Assembly (NCBI RefSeq): GCF_003852525.1
Contig: NZ_QAJL01000006.1
Location: forward strand, 63,501 to 127,500
DNA length: 64,000 nucleotides
Direction: 5' to 3'
From: Pedobacter sp. KBW06
GTDB taxonomy: Bacteria; Bacteroidota; Bacteroidia; Sphingobacteriales; Sphingobacteriaceae
Both the position numbers and the translations under genes were made by a program. The notes beneath the pieces were generated by a model. It saw nothing but the letters and a program-made list of their open reading frames with translations. It did no database searches and had not been told where the DNA came from. Within the stretch, counting starts at the first letter, position 1. Each line of letters opens with the position of its first letter. This document shows positions 1 to 9,768 of this stretch, one piece after another.

Positions 1-331
1 AATCTTCTTCAAACTCTGCCTTATAACTTTTTAATGTTAGTGTGCCATTTTGATCATATTCTGCGCAGTTCTGATCAATAGCCAACACCACACCAGTAGG
101 AAATGAAGCGTCCGGAGACCTGAGATATTGCTTTATTTTCCTTACTCGATCTTTATCTAAAGGTCGCTGTACTCCTAAATACTTTTCTACGTCCCTTTGT
201 TCGCCTTCAATTCTTCGAACATCTGAATATGATATAGAAACAAGATCCCTAGCCCCAATATTTCCAATAAAAAAATCACCCACTGGTTGCGTTATTCTTA
301 TTACAGAAAAACTAATTTGATTCGTCTCCAT
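1..331 (-). CDS. DGQHR-domain (DndB-like) protein, N-terminal part only
   Basis: The gene runs off the left edge of the window; about 110 codons are visible. Its ATG (331-329) overlaps the TAA stop of the upstream membrane-protein gene in a TAATG junction, which implies translational coupling. The visible residues begin METNQISFSVIRITQPVGDF and continue with a stretch read as VQRPLDKDRVRKIKQYL and then ASFPTGVVLA, which is how DGQHR/DndB-like proteins usually begin. The DGQHR motif itself would lie outside the window. DndB proteins are regulators or DNA-binding partners in phosphorothioation systems; whether this one acts that way is unknown. It would be the second DGQHR protein of the cluster. 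The family call rests on memory of N-terminal sequence style. Confidence 0.7.
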   Translation of the reverse strand, partial: METNQISFSVIRITQPVGDFFIGNIGARDLVSISYSDVRRIEGEQRDVEKYLGVQRPLDKDRVRKIKQYLRSPDASFPTGVVLAIDQNCAEYDQNGTLTLKSYKAEFEED

Positions 332-882
332 TATTTACTTTGATTTAAACTGGCAGTGAATTTGTTATTAAATCCAGCTTGTTGATTGTTTCTAGTCGCA
401 GTCCAATTAGAATAACTTCCATGGTAGATTGAATAAATTCTAAAAATAACTGTTAAAGAAAGAAAAATCATGGAAAGTTTAAAGTAGAGGTCAAATTCAT
501 GCTTTTCCAAATTTATTTCGGCAACCCATTTATTCTTTGCTATTAAATACAGTGCTATTGTACACGCGTAAATAATAAATGTTGACATAAAAAACAGCTT
601 CACTAATGGCAATTTGTATCCTGTACCATGTGTCTTGACCAGTAAGTAAATTGAAGGCGCGATAAAACTTAGACAGTAGGACAGCATTTCTCCCGGAATT
701 ATTTTCTCTTTAAATGCTCCTGGAATATTGTCTAGTTGTATTGATGCTATTATAATATTCAAGATTAGTGGAATAAAAGCAATCACTGTCATCCACAAGA
801 CTTCTTGCGTACTTTTACCTAGCGCAGGGTAGTTTATATTACAAAAATACAGCACAATGTTTTTAGCTAAATTTTTCATCAT
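331..882 (-). CDS. Small multi-span membrane protein of the DGQHR cluster
   Basis: A 183-residue protein with about four hydrophobic segments, near residues 27-47 (VIAFIPLILNIIIASI), 68-82, 92-112 and 135-150. It has no recognisable enzymatic motif and I cannot assign it to a family. It lies between two DGQHR-family genes on the same strand, 122 bases after the nuclease-DGQHR fusion gene, and its stop codon overlaps the start of the next gene. A small membrane protein locked translationally to a DNA-associated partner is a layout often seen in defence operons, where the membrane protein may be an effector. That role is inference from context only. Confidence 0.65.
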   Translation of the reverse strand: MMKNLAKNIVLYFCNINYPALGKSTQEVLWMTVIAFIPLILNIIIASIQLDNIPGAFKEKIIPGEMLSYCLSFIAPSIYLLVKTHGTGYKLPLVKLFFMSTFIIYACTIALYLIAKNKWVAEINLEKHEFDLYFKLSMIFLSLTVIFRIYSIYHGSYSNWTATRNNQQAGFNNKFTASLNQSK

Positions 883-1004
883 TTCTCATACTTACTTAGT
901 TGAAAGCCATTCTAGATATTTTTTTAATAGACATAAATTACAATGATATTAAGAGATTTACCAAAGCTCTTTTTCATTATTCATAACAATAAAACAATTT
1001 CATA

Positions 1005-3281
1005 TTATCCACGTAACCAGTCGTGAATTTCCTCAATAAACGAAAGTTCTTCGCTAGTGACATAATATGTATGATAATTTTCATTACGAATTCGGTTTAA
1101 CTCAACCATCCATTTTGTTTTGTTTTCCTTACCTCCTGAAATCTTTTCCTCACCAGGCTTTGTAAAGCTATTTTCAAATAGTTTCTGCCAACTTTTGAGA
1201 ATTATCTCACGATAGTCGATTAAATGAAGTTGATCCCAAGGTTCTTTCTCATCATCTTCATCTTCAATATCTCGGTTTTTCTTTGCTGCAAGTAAAGTAG
1301 CTTCAGAATAAATTTTTTCTGGGACTCCCTTTTTAAACCAGTTTTTACCAAATTCCTCTTCAAGCTTTTCTCTCACTCTAATTTTTAGAAATGTATTTTC
1401 AATTTCTCTAATAAGCTTAAATGCTTTTTCGTTATTCTCCTTTTCTTCCTTTTTCAAATATTCATCAAGTCCTTCGTAATGTACCTCAGGATGATTTTCA
1501 CGCATTGCAGCCTGTAAAGTTCTCCAGTACTTGGCATCTCCAGGAGTGCCATAAGCTGTCTTCAATTCGGCTGTCTTAGTGTCGCTAAGATCTTTGTAAA
1601 AATGAATTATTGTATCCAAGTAGGTTTTAATCTCTTCAAATACTGTTTTAATATTGGTGGTTGATTTAGCAATTTCTGTTTTAAGCAAATGGTTGATTAA
1701 GTCGTTAAGTAACATCGTAATCCCATAAAAACCCTTATTTATTACAATGATATTTCCGTCTTGCTCCCACATTTCCTCTAAGCTTTCTTTTAAATATCCG
1801 AATGCCTTAAAAAGAAATTCTGAGATATTATTGTAGGCCTTATCCAAATCTCCGGTATAAAATGTGCCTAGTTTTTCGATTTCGTGTCTCTTTACCTTAC
1901 CCAAAAAATCGGATCTATTTAGAGCAAGATTTATATGTTCAGTAGTAATAGCTCGTTTATCTTCGCCAATCGAGATTTTACCAAAGAAAGGCGACTTTCT
2001 ATTTTCACCAAGATTAATGGCAATTTTTGATTTTAGAGCTTTAATCTGATCAACATAACTATCTGAATCCCACAGCAAATCCGCATCAAGAGTATTTCTA
2101 AGATCTTTTGGAACGGCTTTCTGGTTTTCATTAATCTGCATGAAAAGTCTCACTTGTTCAGATCTGTCCAAATTTACTAATGCAACGACAGGAATTGTGT
2201 TACTTGACTTATATTGTGAATTTGAGTAACCATATAATCTATGTTGTCCATCAATAATATATGCCGACCTATATTTTTTCGGTAAATGAAGAACACCAAT
2301 CTTAGAAATAGCATCTGAAACTTGATTATTACTTTGATCAAAGACAAGTTTCTTGTTTTTATCAGAAACAATATTTATGATGACCGAATTTGGGAAATAG
2401 CCCTTATCTTCATCAATGAAAGTGTGTATTTCCCTTAATCTAGCCTTTTTTATTAATCGTTGATAGGTCGGCATCATATTTTCATTCGCTTTATTCCTAT
2501 GAAGAACAAAACCGATTTTAAGAAGCTTTTCCGGTTCAATTGAAAATGAGTAGTAAGTGTGGCCCCCCATTTTACCTTCAATCGCAGGTATCCTATTCTC
2601 TAAATCAGGGATATCTTGCCCTGCAAACAAACTTCCAAGTAATTGATATCTTGCTGCAACACCAATTTGAGAATGCAGTAAATAGTAGTAATCAATTATT
2701 TCCTCTGAAAAATGGATGCCATCAATATTTTCTAATCTAAGTTGATCGTTATCTGATACTCCAAGCTTACTCGTTGCTAGTATGTATTTAAACTTAGGCT
2801 TAGTGGTTGGAAATAAAGCTGAAATGGTATTAATTATACCTGATTTCTTACTTTTCATTGCTTCCAATTCTTGTTTAAAATCTCCAATTTTATCTTTTGA
2901 TGTTGATCTACATTCAATAATTAAGACTGTTTCATCATCTTTAGCAAATACATCTACCTGATGAGTAAGATTACAATCTCTTTTGTCATAGGGTATATGA
3001 AAATGACGATCCTTATTTAAAAGTTTGAATCCTAGAAGCGCAAAAAGTGTCCAAACTTTGTCTTCAAAAGCAATATCTGAAGGCTTCTTTTTATATATTC
3101 GAGTTTTAGTCTTAAGTTCTGCCTTTAACTCCCAACCTAATGACAGTTTTTCTTTCAAGAGTGCAGAGCTGTTCGACACACTTTCAAAATAAGAATCTGG
3201 CTTTTTAATTCTTAGCTCTCTTGTAATATCAGTATCTGTAATCAGTTTACCGATAAGCTTAGTTTTTAATTCTTCGGTCAT
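1005..3281 (-). CDS. PD-(D/E)XK-like nuclease domain fused to DGQHR (DndB-like) domain
   Basis: A 758-residue protein. The N-terminal part looks like a restriction-endonuclease fold: an acidic helix FEDKVWTLFALLGF (E73), then HQVDVFA (D110) and VLIIECRST (E123, R125), which matches a D-x12-E-x-K core with arginine in place of lysine. The middle carries IIDGQHRLYGYS (DGQHR at 344-348), followed by LFMQINENQKAVPKDL, the second conserved stretch of DGQHR/DndB proteins. The C-terminal 250 residues are helical and charged. Its ATG overlaps the end of the adenine methyltransferase gene by four bases (ATGA), so the two are surely co-translated. The fold call for the N-terminus is from motif spacing; the DGQHR call is secure. 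Lysine-to-arginine replacement could mean altered or lost cleavage. Confidence 0.85.
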   Translation of the reverse strand: MTEELKTKLIGKLITDTDITRELRIKKPDSYFESVSNSSALLKEKLSLGWELKAELKTKTRIYKKKPSDIAFEDKVWTLFALLGFKLLNKDRHFHIPYDKRDCNLTHQVDVFAKDDETVLIIECRSTSKDKIGDFKQELEAMKSKKSGIINTISALFPTTKPKFKYILATSKLGVSDNDQLRLENIDGIHFSEEIIDYYYLLHSQIGVAARYQLLGSLFAGQDIPDLENRIPAIEGKMGGHTYYSFSIEPEKLLKIGFVLHRNKANENMMPTYQRLIKKARLREIHTFIDEDKGYFPNSVIINIVSDKNKKLVFDQSNNQVSDAISKIGVLHLPKKYRSAYIIDGQHRLYGYSNSQYKSSNTIPVVALVNLDRSEQVRLFMQINENQKAVPKDLRNTLDADLLWDSDSYVDQIKALKSKIAINLGENRKSPFFGKISIGEDKRAITTEHINLALNRSDFLGKVKRHEIEKLGTFYTGDLDKAYNNISEFLFKAFGYLKESLEEMWEQDGNIIVINKGFYGITMLLNDLINHLLKTEIAKSTTNIKTVFEEIKTYLDTIIHFYKDLSDTKTAELKTAYGTPGDAKYWRTLQAAMRENHPEVHYEGLDEYLKKEEKENNEKAFKLIREIENTFLKIRVREKLEEEFGKNWFKKGVPEKIYSEATLLAAKKNRDIEDEDDEKEPWDQLHLIDYREIILKSWQKLFENSFTKPGEEKISGGKENKTKWMVELNRIRNENYHTYYVTSEELSFIEEIHDWLRG

Positions 3282-4108
3282 AAGTCAGCATTGGTAAAAA
3301 CAAACTCACTGGTCTGACCTCTTTCAGAATTAGTACCTCCTATAAGACTGGCTCTCTTGAATTCAAATTGCCTATCGCCTTTGTCAAAAATTTCTTCAAT
3401 TGTTTTGTGAGCAGCGTTTGTTAGGATATAATAAGCCCCTATATTTTTCAGTTCGTCAATTAGCTTACTTAACCTAATTTGATCTTCAAGGGAAAAAATC
3501 TTCTCGTTATATTTTATAAATCCATTTAGATTATGGGAAACCGTATATGGAGGATCGAGGAATACCAGATCGCCACTTTTAACGTTATTTAATACATCAT
3601 AAAAATCACAATGCTTAAGAGAGGTATTTCTTAATGCTTTTTGCGCAGAAAGTATATTTTCTTTATCGAGGAAATTCTTAGTTCTAAAACCAAAAGGTAC
3701 ATTATACTTTCCTTTTAAATTTACTCGATAAATTCCATTATAGGATGTTTGATTTAAATATATAAATCTGGCCGCGCGTTCAACAGAATTTTCAAAAATA
3801 GTTGATCTTATTTGATAATAATCCTCCTCGGCATTTTTGAATGTTTCCAATTTCTTTATCACATCTTCAGCACTATCTTTTATCGTTTGGTACGTCTCTA
3901 TCAATTCTCCATTTAGATCAGACAAATAAGCATGCCCATTAGGTTGCAAATAAAAATATGTAGCTGCACCACCAAGAAAAGCCTCATGGTAATTATTAAA
4001 TTTTGTATTCTTAATATTTTTTAAATATTTAAGAAGCCAAGTTTTTCCACCAGCCCAACGTAAAAAAGGCTTAATATTTTGGTCAATTGCTATATTTGTT
4101 AACTCCAT
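3278..4108 (-). CDS. D12-class N6-adenine DNA methyltransferase (Dam-like)
   Basis: A 276-residue protein with both hallmarks of the D12 class: the S-adenosylmethionine-binding FLRWAGGK at residues 15-22 and the catalytic DPPY at 185-188. The segment NGIYRVNLKGKYNVPFG is also typical of Dam/DpnM-type enzymes. Length is normal and the gene looks intact. It is the first gene of a four-gene minus-strand run and overlaps the nuclease-DGQHR gene by four bases, so it probably protects host DNA or marks it for that partner. The recognition sequence cannot be told from the protein; GATC is the common target of the class but unproven here. Confidence 0.93.
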   Translation of the reverse strand: MELTNIAIDQNIKPFLRWAGGKTWLLKYLKNIKNTKFNNYHEAFLGGAATYFYLQPNGHAYLSDLNGELIETYQTIKDSAEDVIKKLETFKNAEEDYYQIRSTIFENSVERAARFIYLNQTSYNGIYRVNLKGKYNVPFGFRTKNFLDKENILSAQKALRNTSLKHCDFYDVLNNVKSGDLVFLDPPYTVSHNLNGFIKYNEKIFSLEDQIRLSKLIDELKNIGAYYILTNAAHKTIEEIFDKGDRQFEFKRASLIGGTNSERGQTSEFVFTNADL

Positions 4109-4727
4109 GTATGATTGAGAGATTGCAGAGGACAGAGACTTAACTAAAAATTAAAATTAGTAAAATTTCTGAGTTTGTAATAATATGAATAATTTATAGG
4201 TTTTCCATGAAATTGCTAAAGATAAACTACATTTCTCACTCATGAAATGTAGTTTATAATATGTGTTGAAAAATAGGCCGGTAAAAGGAGTGCTCTCGAC
4301 CGAAGAAGGGACACCATTTTGAATGGTCCTATGACACTTACAAAGTGTATAAGCTGCTGCTTCACATTTGCTTTTCACCTCTATCACAACTATATTTTGA
4401 GCCTATTATCAAAAGCTGTCACATCATATATGGGCTGAACATTCTGACAAATCAATACCGATATCATTTAATATGAGCACATTTCAAAAGCCCTTTAATA
4501 CCTATTTTTTGCTGTAGTCGCTAAGTTAAATGAACTCCGCCCAAAACTTTAAAAAGTCCCCTGCTGTCTAATATTTCCATGCTTTTTGGGATAAGTAATA
4601 ATTAGCGTAGCATTCTATTGATACAGGGCATAAATAAACGGGCTCCTTAATTTCAACGGCCTTCGAGTGTTACTGTTAATCCCTATCTTCACTTAAATTT
4701 TTAGAAAAAGTATTAAATATAGTTCCG
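4109..4727. other. Intergenic region between the two halves of the defence island
   Basis: This 619-base AT-rich gap separates the methyltransferase gene from the helicase gene upstream. It contains one long perfect hairpin (listed separately) and a 76-codon minus-strand frame at 4157-4387 that I do not consider a convincing gene. The promoter of the methyltransferase operon must lie within it, but I see no clear -33/-7 match. No tRNA or transposase remnant was recognised. Confidence 0.5.
4222..4257. repeat. Perfect 14-bp inverted repeat with 8-base loop
   Basis: The arms are ATAAACTACATTTC (4222-4235) and GAAATGTAGTTTAT (4244-4257), exact reverse complements around the loop TCACTCAT. It lies 114 bases upstream of the methyltransferase start and about 470 bases downstream of the helicase stop. 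There is no adjoining T-run on either strand, so it is not a classical intrinsic terminator. It could be an operator, a recombination site or an RNA structure. Confidence 0.85.
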
Positions 4728-7700
4728 TTATTCATCATCTAAGCATTCCATTTGCGAGTCAGTACTATCAAAGTTTTGGACATCATACAATGCTTCTATC
4801 TTGTGCTTTATTGCTGCTGGTATTTGGTCTTCACTGATCTGTTCCATTGTGCTTGCCGATGTATCATAGTTAGCTTTAAGAGAAATATCATTAAATGTTT
4901 CGGTGAATGTATTGATGTTTATTAAGAGCTTTACGACTTGGTTAACCTCTATCGATTGGCTCAAATACGGGTAAAACACGTGAATTTTGTTATCAAAATC
5001 GAGGCTTTTCATTTGGTTCAGTTTACGGTTGCTCAGCGAATTGATTCTATCGATCCTGCCGGTTCTTTGTTCCATATCACTAGGATTCCAGGCAATACCA
5101 TAATGGTAGACATTCTGACAGTAGGTATGTAGATCTTCTCCTTCCCTTAAAATATCCGTAGAAATTAGCACATAGGGATAGCCTGGCATTCTAAATTGTG
5201 CAGCGACAATACTGCGATCCCTCTTTACCATTCCACTAATCCCAACGACTGGGCTTAAGGATCTAAGGATTGTTGAGACCTCCTTCACTGTCTTATTCCT
5301 AAAGTTCATATTAAGAATTAACTCGTAATCTAATAAGATGGTCTTGACTTCTAATAACAGAAAATAAAATGGAGCATCCGGCTCAATGAGAAGTGTGAGC
5401 ATTGAGTCAGTGAAGTCCTGATGTTCTACTCCATCTGCTACAAAAGTTGGCAATAAGCCTGTACCATTTCTCATGATACTTTTCAAGATTGCATTCAGAG
5501 TAGCAATCTCCTTCAATAATGCCTGTGCACTATTATTATTTTTGATTCGATCCAACAGCCACCTGTCAAACTCCTCTCTGCAGTTTTCAAGCAATAGTCT
5601 GGTTATAAATGTATTTTCCACATGTCCCAGGGTTGGAATCCTGGCTGCGGTTAATTGATTACTAGTAACAGAACCGTTCTTTATTAACCAAGTTGCTAAT
5701 GCAGCTTGACTTTGCTCATATAGCTTATGTTTTTTTGTATAATCCTTAAAACTGATATTTCCAAGATATTCTATAAACTCTGTTTCATTAAAACGGAAGA
5801 TTTTACAGGTATTGTTAAGATGAGTAAGATCTATATCAAACCAATTTTCACGGTACATTTTAGTACGAAGAAAAAAACCTGGCCTCCCTTTTTTGAAGTA
5901 GCTATTAAAATAATAAATATCTTCATTTTCCATAGCGATCTCGGTTTCAACCCCCTCCTCAATATCCTGCTTATTAAAGTCCGCAATGTGGTCAGTAATA
6001 GCGTTTAAAGTTGCCTTTTCTAGTGAACTTGGAATAATTTTCAATTCTCGATTAATAACCCGGTCAATCTCCAATTTAAAGTGTTCATCTTTATAGGCAA
6101 ACATTAAGAGGTCTATAGCAAGCTGACCAATTGGAATCTCTTTACTAGAGAGAAGGGCTTTGATAGATGTTCGACTAATCAATTTATGAAACAGGTCTGG
6201 AAGTTTGGCTTGTATATCTTTTTCATGCCATTTTTTAATCATTATAGCAACTCTTGAGGTTGCATAATCCTTGTATTTCCCTTGAAAGTTTAGAAATCTC
6301 TCAATAACGATTTCTTTTTCAAAGCGTTGGAGCATTCTACTTTCCAACTCATGAACAGTCATTATCCTTCTGACAAATGTCAGGGACTTTTCTTGACGGG
6401 TCAACTGTCGAACTATTTCCGCTTCAAACTTGCTTTGCTTTGGATGCGGTGGTAATTCATCCTTAAATTCCTTCGAATAAGAACTCATTATTTCCTTGAT
6501 TACATTAACATCCTCACTTTCACGCCTGTTTCTACCAGCAACTAGATCATACTCTTTTGGATCCGAGAGGAACTTTTTCCATCGATTATCTATATCGACC
6601 GAATAACTTTCAAATCCGGCCAACATCCCCATTTCAAATTCAACACCGTTCTTTAAGTTCAGGTGTTTTAAAGACTGGTATTGCAGTAATTGCCAAAATA
6701 CACCTTCGAAATCATCTTTAATCTTCAAAACCTCTGGTTCCAAGGATTTATTGACATTGCCTTTCCTGTGTTCTTCTCTGCTCTGGTTTCTTGATATAGT
6801 TACATTACCCAACTCATATTCCATGTTTCCGCGTATAAGAAATGATGATAAAAGCTTCTTTATTTCTTGAGCTGATTTGCAGTCTGTTAGGATATGCTGA
6901 TGGGTAAAGCAATTTAGCTGATTTTTGATTTCCAGAAGATTGCTGTCTTTCGGGGTTGCCGAAAGACATATGACTTTTCTGGCCAAGGGGAATTTGATCT
7001 TACTCTTTAGATCCTTGAAATCCGCAAATATCTCCTCATCTCCTAGCGCTCCAAGAAACCTTGCAGTTACTTCATTTCGGATAGAGGCTGTATAATGTTC
7101 GAGATCTGTTCCGTGCTTATAGTTATGAGCTTCATCGATTACCAGACAATCTACTATTGATGAACATACATTCATCAGATAAGCGATCAAACGACGTAGC
7201 TTATATAGATTATCGTTTGCGAAATATCCTTTTTCCCAAGCTCGTCTAATACTATCCTGACTATACTTGTTCTCTTTAAAAACTTGATATATCAGCCTAT
7301 CTCTTAATTCACTTTTCCTCTGTGATCCATCTTCACTATGAATGTGTACTACATTGCTAAAGGAGCTCATACGAAAAATGTTGTACTGTTTGCCTTCGCT
7401 AATGATACGTAATCGATCAGAAATATTCTCTCTTACTTCATCATCTTTGTGTATAAGATTACCTTCTTCTCCAAGGTAGTTTTGCTGCATGAAGAGGCTT
7501 AATTCCTTCTGCCATTTATCCTGAAGGTTAGCTTTGGGAACGATGATAACGTCCTTATGATTTTGCTTTTGTCCAAAATGCCTAAATAGTGTAATAATTC
7601 CCAGTGCAATATAGGTCTTACCAAGCCCAACCTCATCGGCTATATAGATAATGTTATTCCCTTCTGACCTGGAGAGATACTGATAGGCCTTTCTAATCAC

Positions 7701-7790
7701 CTCCAGCTGGCGCTCACTGATCGAGGGAGATATAGATCCATTTGGATTCAAATCGAGGATTTTTCGTATATCTTCACTTGTACTAAACAT
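4728..7790 (-). CDS. Snf2/RapA-like superfamily 2 helicase of defence cassette
   Basis: A 1020-residue protein. Motif I is IADEVGLGKT (Walker A at 55-59), motif II is VIDEAH (219-222), LSATP is motif III, and the C-terminal half has the EGEDL and EQRTGRIDRI (908-916) signature of Snf2-type enzymes. Between the two RecA lobes lies a long insert of several hundred residues. Such enzymes use ATP to move on double-stranded DNA, and many are components of anti-phage systems. Its ATG region overlaps the end of the PLD-family gene by eight bases, so it is the last gene of a coupled operon (unknown protein, PLD protein, helicase). DISARM DrmD-like and Azaca-like assignments are both possible; I could not check either. 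Confidence 0.9.
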   Translation of the reverse strand: MFSTSEDIRKILDLNPNGSISPSISERQLEVIRKAYQYLSRSEGNNIIYIADEVGLGKTYIALGIITLFRHFGQKQNHKDVIIVPKANLQDKWQKELSLFMQQNYLGEEGNLIHKDDEVRENISDRLRIISEGKQYNIFRMSSFSNVVHIHSEDGSQRKSELRDRLIYQVFKENKYSQDSIRRAWEKGYFANDNLYKLRRLIAYLMNVCSSIVDCLVIDEAHNYKHGTDLEHYTASIRNEVTARFLGALGDEEIFADFKDLKSKIKFPLARKVICLSATPKDSNLLEIKNQLNCFTHQHILTDCKSAQEIKKLLSSFLIRGNMEYELGNVTISRNQSREEHRKGNVNKSLEPEVLKIKDDFEGVFWQLLQYQSLKHLNLKNGVEFEMGMLAGFESYSVDIDNRWKKFLSDPKEYDLVAGRNRRESEDVNVIKEIMSSYSKEFKDELPPHPKQSKFEAEIVRQLTRQEKSLTFVRRIMTVHELESRMLQRFEKEIVIERFLNFQGKYKDYATSRVAIMIKKWHEKDIQAKLPDLFHKLISRTSIKALLSSKEIPIGQLAIDLLMFAYKDEHFKLEIDRVINRELKIIPSSLEKATLNAITDHIADFNKQDIEEGVETEIAMENEDIYYFNSYFKKGRPGFFLRTKMYRENWFDIDLTHLNNTCKIFRFNETEFIEYLGNISFKDYTKKHKLYEQSQAALATWLIKNGSVTSNQLTAARIPTLGHVENTFITRLLLENCREEFDRWLLDRIKNNNSAQALLKEIATLNAILKSIMRNGTGLLPTFVADGVEHQDFTDSMLTLLIEPDAPFYFLLLEVKTILLDYELILNMNFRNKTVKEVSTILRSLSPVVGISGMVKRDRSIVAAQFRMPGYPYVLISTDILREGEDLHTYCQNVYHYGIAWNPSDMEQRTGRIDRINSLSNRKLNQMKSLDFDNKIHVFYPYLSQSIEVNQVVKLLININTFTETFNDISLKANYDTSASTMEQISEDQIPAAIKHKIEALYDVQNFDSTDSQMECLDDE

Positions 7791-9765
7791 AACTCTTTTT
7801 TAATTCCTTGATGATCCAGTTCTGTTTATCATTCAATCCATCGATAAAGGGAACAAGAGTCTTTGATTTAACCCTTAGATTGTTTAGCTCCTTTTGAATA
7901 TCCTTTTTAAAGAGTTGTATTTCTTCAGTTGGAAAGAGATCAAAGTGTTTCCACTTTAATGCCCTTTCATAAAAATTCACTGATAGAATCTGCAAGATCA
8001 TCCAATACAGATTTTTAAGCTTTCCATCATTGATTTGCCCATGAAGCCCTTTTAAACAATATGATACCGTGTCGATATTTTCGCTGAGTAGGTAGTATTT
8101 AATATCGCCGAGCTGGGCTGCCTTTTCTGTAACCGTTCTAACCTCTTTAAATAAGTAGTTTTCTAATTTAATCAATGAATTAAAATATGCGGCCATCTCG
8201 TTCAATATTGATTTTCTTTCGATCAGTTCTTCACAAACGATTCCTGACTCATCTGTTATTCGCTCTGAGATTGTTTTGCTTAATCGATTGCTCTGGAAAT
8301 CATCACCAAGAAAATTCCAATAGTCCAAGATATTTAGTACTGATAATTTAAAATCAAGCGGCTTGTTTTCAATATTCAACTGAACGGGGTAATAATTATA
8401 AAACTCTCTCACTCCTTTGTTGTCTATACTAAGCTCAATCAATGTATTGCCTGTGAGGATCTTAATATCTTCTTCAGCCAGATTTTTTTTATGATGGCCT
8501 TTGCTTAAAGGGCTATCCTTTAAGAGTTTCTCAAACCTAGCAGTCTTTAATGGTGTATTCGATATATATTCTAAGATATTTGTCTTCCAATCAAGTATAA
8601 ACAGAACATCTGGTGCATTGCGATTAGTGTTCAATTGTTCATTCGCCTCCAGATCTTCTATTTCAACGAATTGTAGTTTATCAAACTCTTCCTCAGGGAG
8701 GGGCTGCAGTATAGGTTTCATGTCAACTATTGACTCTATGTAAAGTACAGCAGACTCCATATTGGACTCATTATCTTTAGGCCGGAAATAACTCCAGCCG
8801 GGCTGAGTGAAATTCACTGAACCGATAACAGTATACATATTTTTAAGTCCGTAGAAACGGTACATTTTTGCATGAATATTCCTTACCTCAACATTAAGGC
8901 TCTTATCACGCCATATGCTCCAGGTCGCGCCAGCTTTTCTTAAATTCTCAAAAACCTCCTTTTTAAGAATCACTTCATTGTTCCTAAGTTTTGGAATTAG
9001 GATTTTAACTTTAGAGTTCTCTTTAGAGTGCAGGAAATCGAAAAGTCTACTATCATGGCTAAAATAAGGTGAAATGATTTCTATTTCAGATATCTTATCT
9101 ATGTCGAATATATTCTTCTTCAGAAAATCATGGAAGTTGCTATATGTACTATGGTGGTATTTAAAGCTTTGATCAAGATCTACATATTTAAGGAAACTAT
9201 TAATACGCTGTTCAGCTTCAGATGGAAGATTTCCGGATACTTCTGAGGTCTGCCTAAGCATTCTCTGAAGTAGATTTTCGTTGACTGTTTTTGGTCTCGA
9301 TCTATTGGCTTTAATCTCTCTTACTGAGAAAACTTCAAAATTATCGCACCAACCGCTTGTAGTAAGATTGCCTGATCCTGTGACAAAGAGAAGCTTCTCC
9401 GCTCCATAACTATCCTGAACAAGTATAATAATTTGTTTGGAGTGAAAGTTGCAGATTTTGCCATTTCTTCCCGGCATCCTTACGCAGAAGATGTCATAAG
9501 CTAGCGCAGGCGCAGTAGAATGATCCTTAGCAAAATAATCGCAGTATATTGAGACTGGCGGAATTTGACCAGCTTTTTGATATTTACGCCAAAGTATCTT
9601 ATTGTGAATAATCTCCTCACTAAAGTCCCCTCCACTAACCATTAAAGGCATCACATAGTTCTCAAAGAAACGGGGATCAAAGTTAAAGGTATAAAACACA
9701 GCTGCCTTGACAATATATCCTTCGAGTAACTCCTTTAGCTTGTCCCTTAATATAAATTTATCCAT
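7783..9765 (-). CDS. Phospholipase-D-type protein with two HKD motifs
   Basis: A 660-residue protein with two H-x-K...G-S-x-N signatures: HSK at 108-110 with GSGN at 130-133, and HAK at 298-300 with GSVN at 315-318. Two motifs in one chain are enough to make a complete PLD active site, used in nucleases of defence systems as well as in lipases. There is no signal peptide, so it is likely cytoplasmic and acts on nucleic acid. The C-terminal 330 residues match nothing I recognise. It overlaps the helicase gene by eight bases and starts three bases after the preceding gene, so the three products are probably subunits of one complex. The nuclease role is inferred from family and context. Confidence 0.88.
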   Translation of the reverse strand: MDKFILRDKLKELLEGYIVKAAVFYTFNFDPRFFENYVMPLMVSGGDFSEEIIHNKILWRKYQKAGQIPPVSIYCDYFAKDHSTAPALAYDIFCVRMPGRNGKICNFHSKQIIILVQDSYGAEKLLFVTGSGNLTTSGWCDNFEVFSVREIKANRSRPKTVNENLLQRMLRQTSEVSGNLPSEAEQRINSFLKYVDLDQSFKYHHSTYSNFHDFLKKNIFDIDKISEIEIISPYFSHDSRLFDFLHSKENSKVKILIPKLRNNEVILKKEVFENLRKAGATWSIWRDKSLNVEVRNIHAKMYRFYGLKNMYTVIGSVNFTQPGWSYFRPKDNESNMESAVLYIESIVDMKPILQPLPEEEFDKLQFVEIEDLEANEQLNTNRNAPDVLFILDWKTNILEYISNTPLKTARFEKLLKDSPLSKGHHKKNLAEEDIKILTGNTLIELSIDNKGVREFYNYYPVQLNIENKPLDFKLSVLNILDYWNFLGDDFQSNRLSKTISERITDESGIVCEELIERKSILNEMAAYFNSLIKLENYLFKEVRTVTEKAAQLGDIKYYLLSENIDTVSYCLKGLHGQINDGKLKNLYWMILQILSVNFYERALKWKHFDLFPTEEIQLFKKDIQKELNNLRVKSKTLVPFIDGLNDKQNWIIKELKKSYV

Positions 9766-9768
9766 GTA

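Noticed and set aside
1..4108. A complete Dnd phosphorothioation system
   Set aside because: Two DGQHR/DndB-like proteins are present but no DndA, C, D or E type gene is visible; the label would go beyond the evidence.
4157..4387. A 76-codon minus-strand frame between methyltransferase and helicase genes
   Set aside because: It crosses the perfect hairpin and its sequence shows no protein-like pattern or start signal; probably non-coding.
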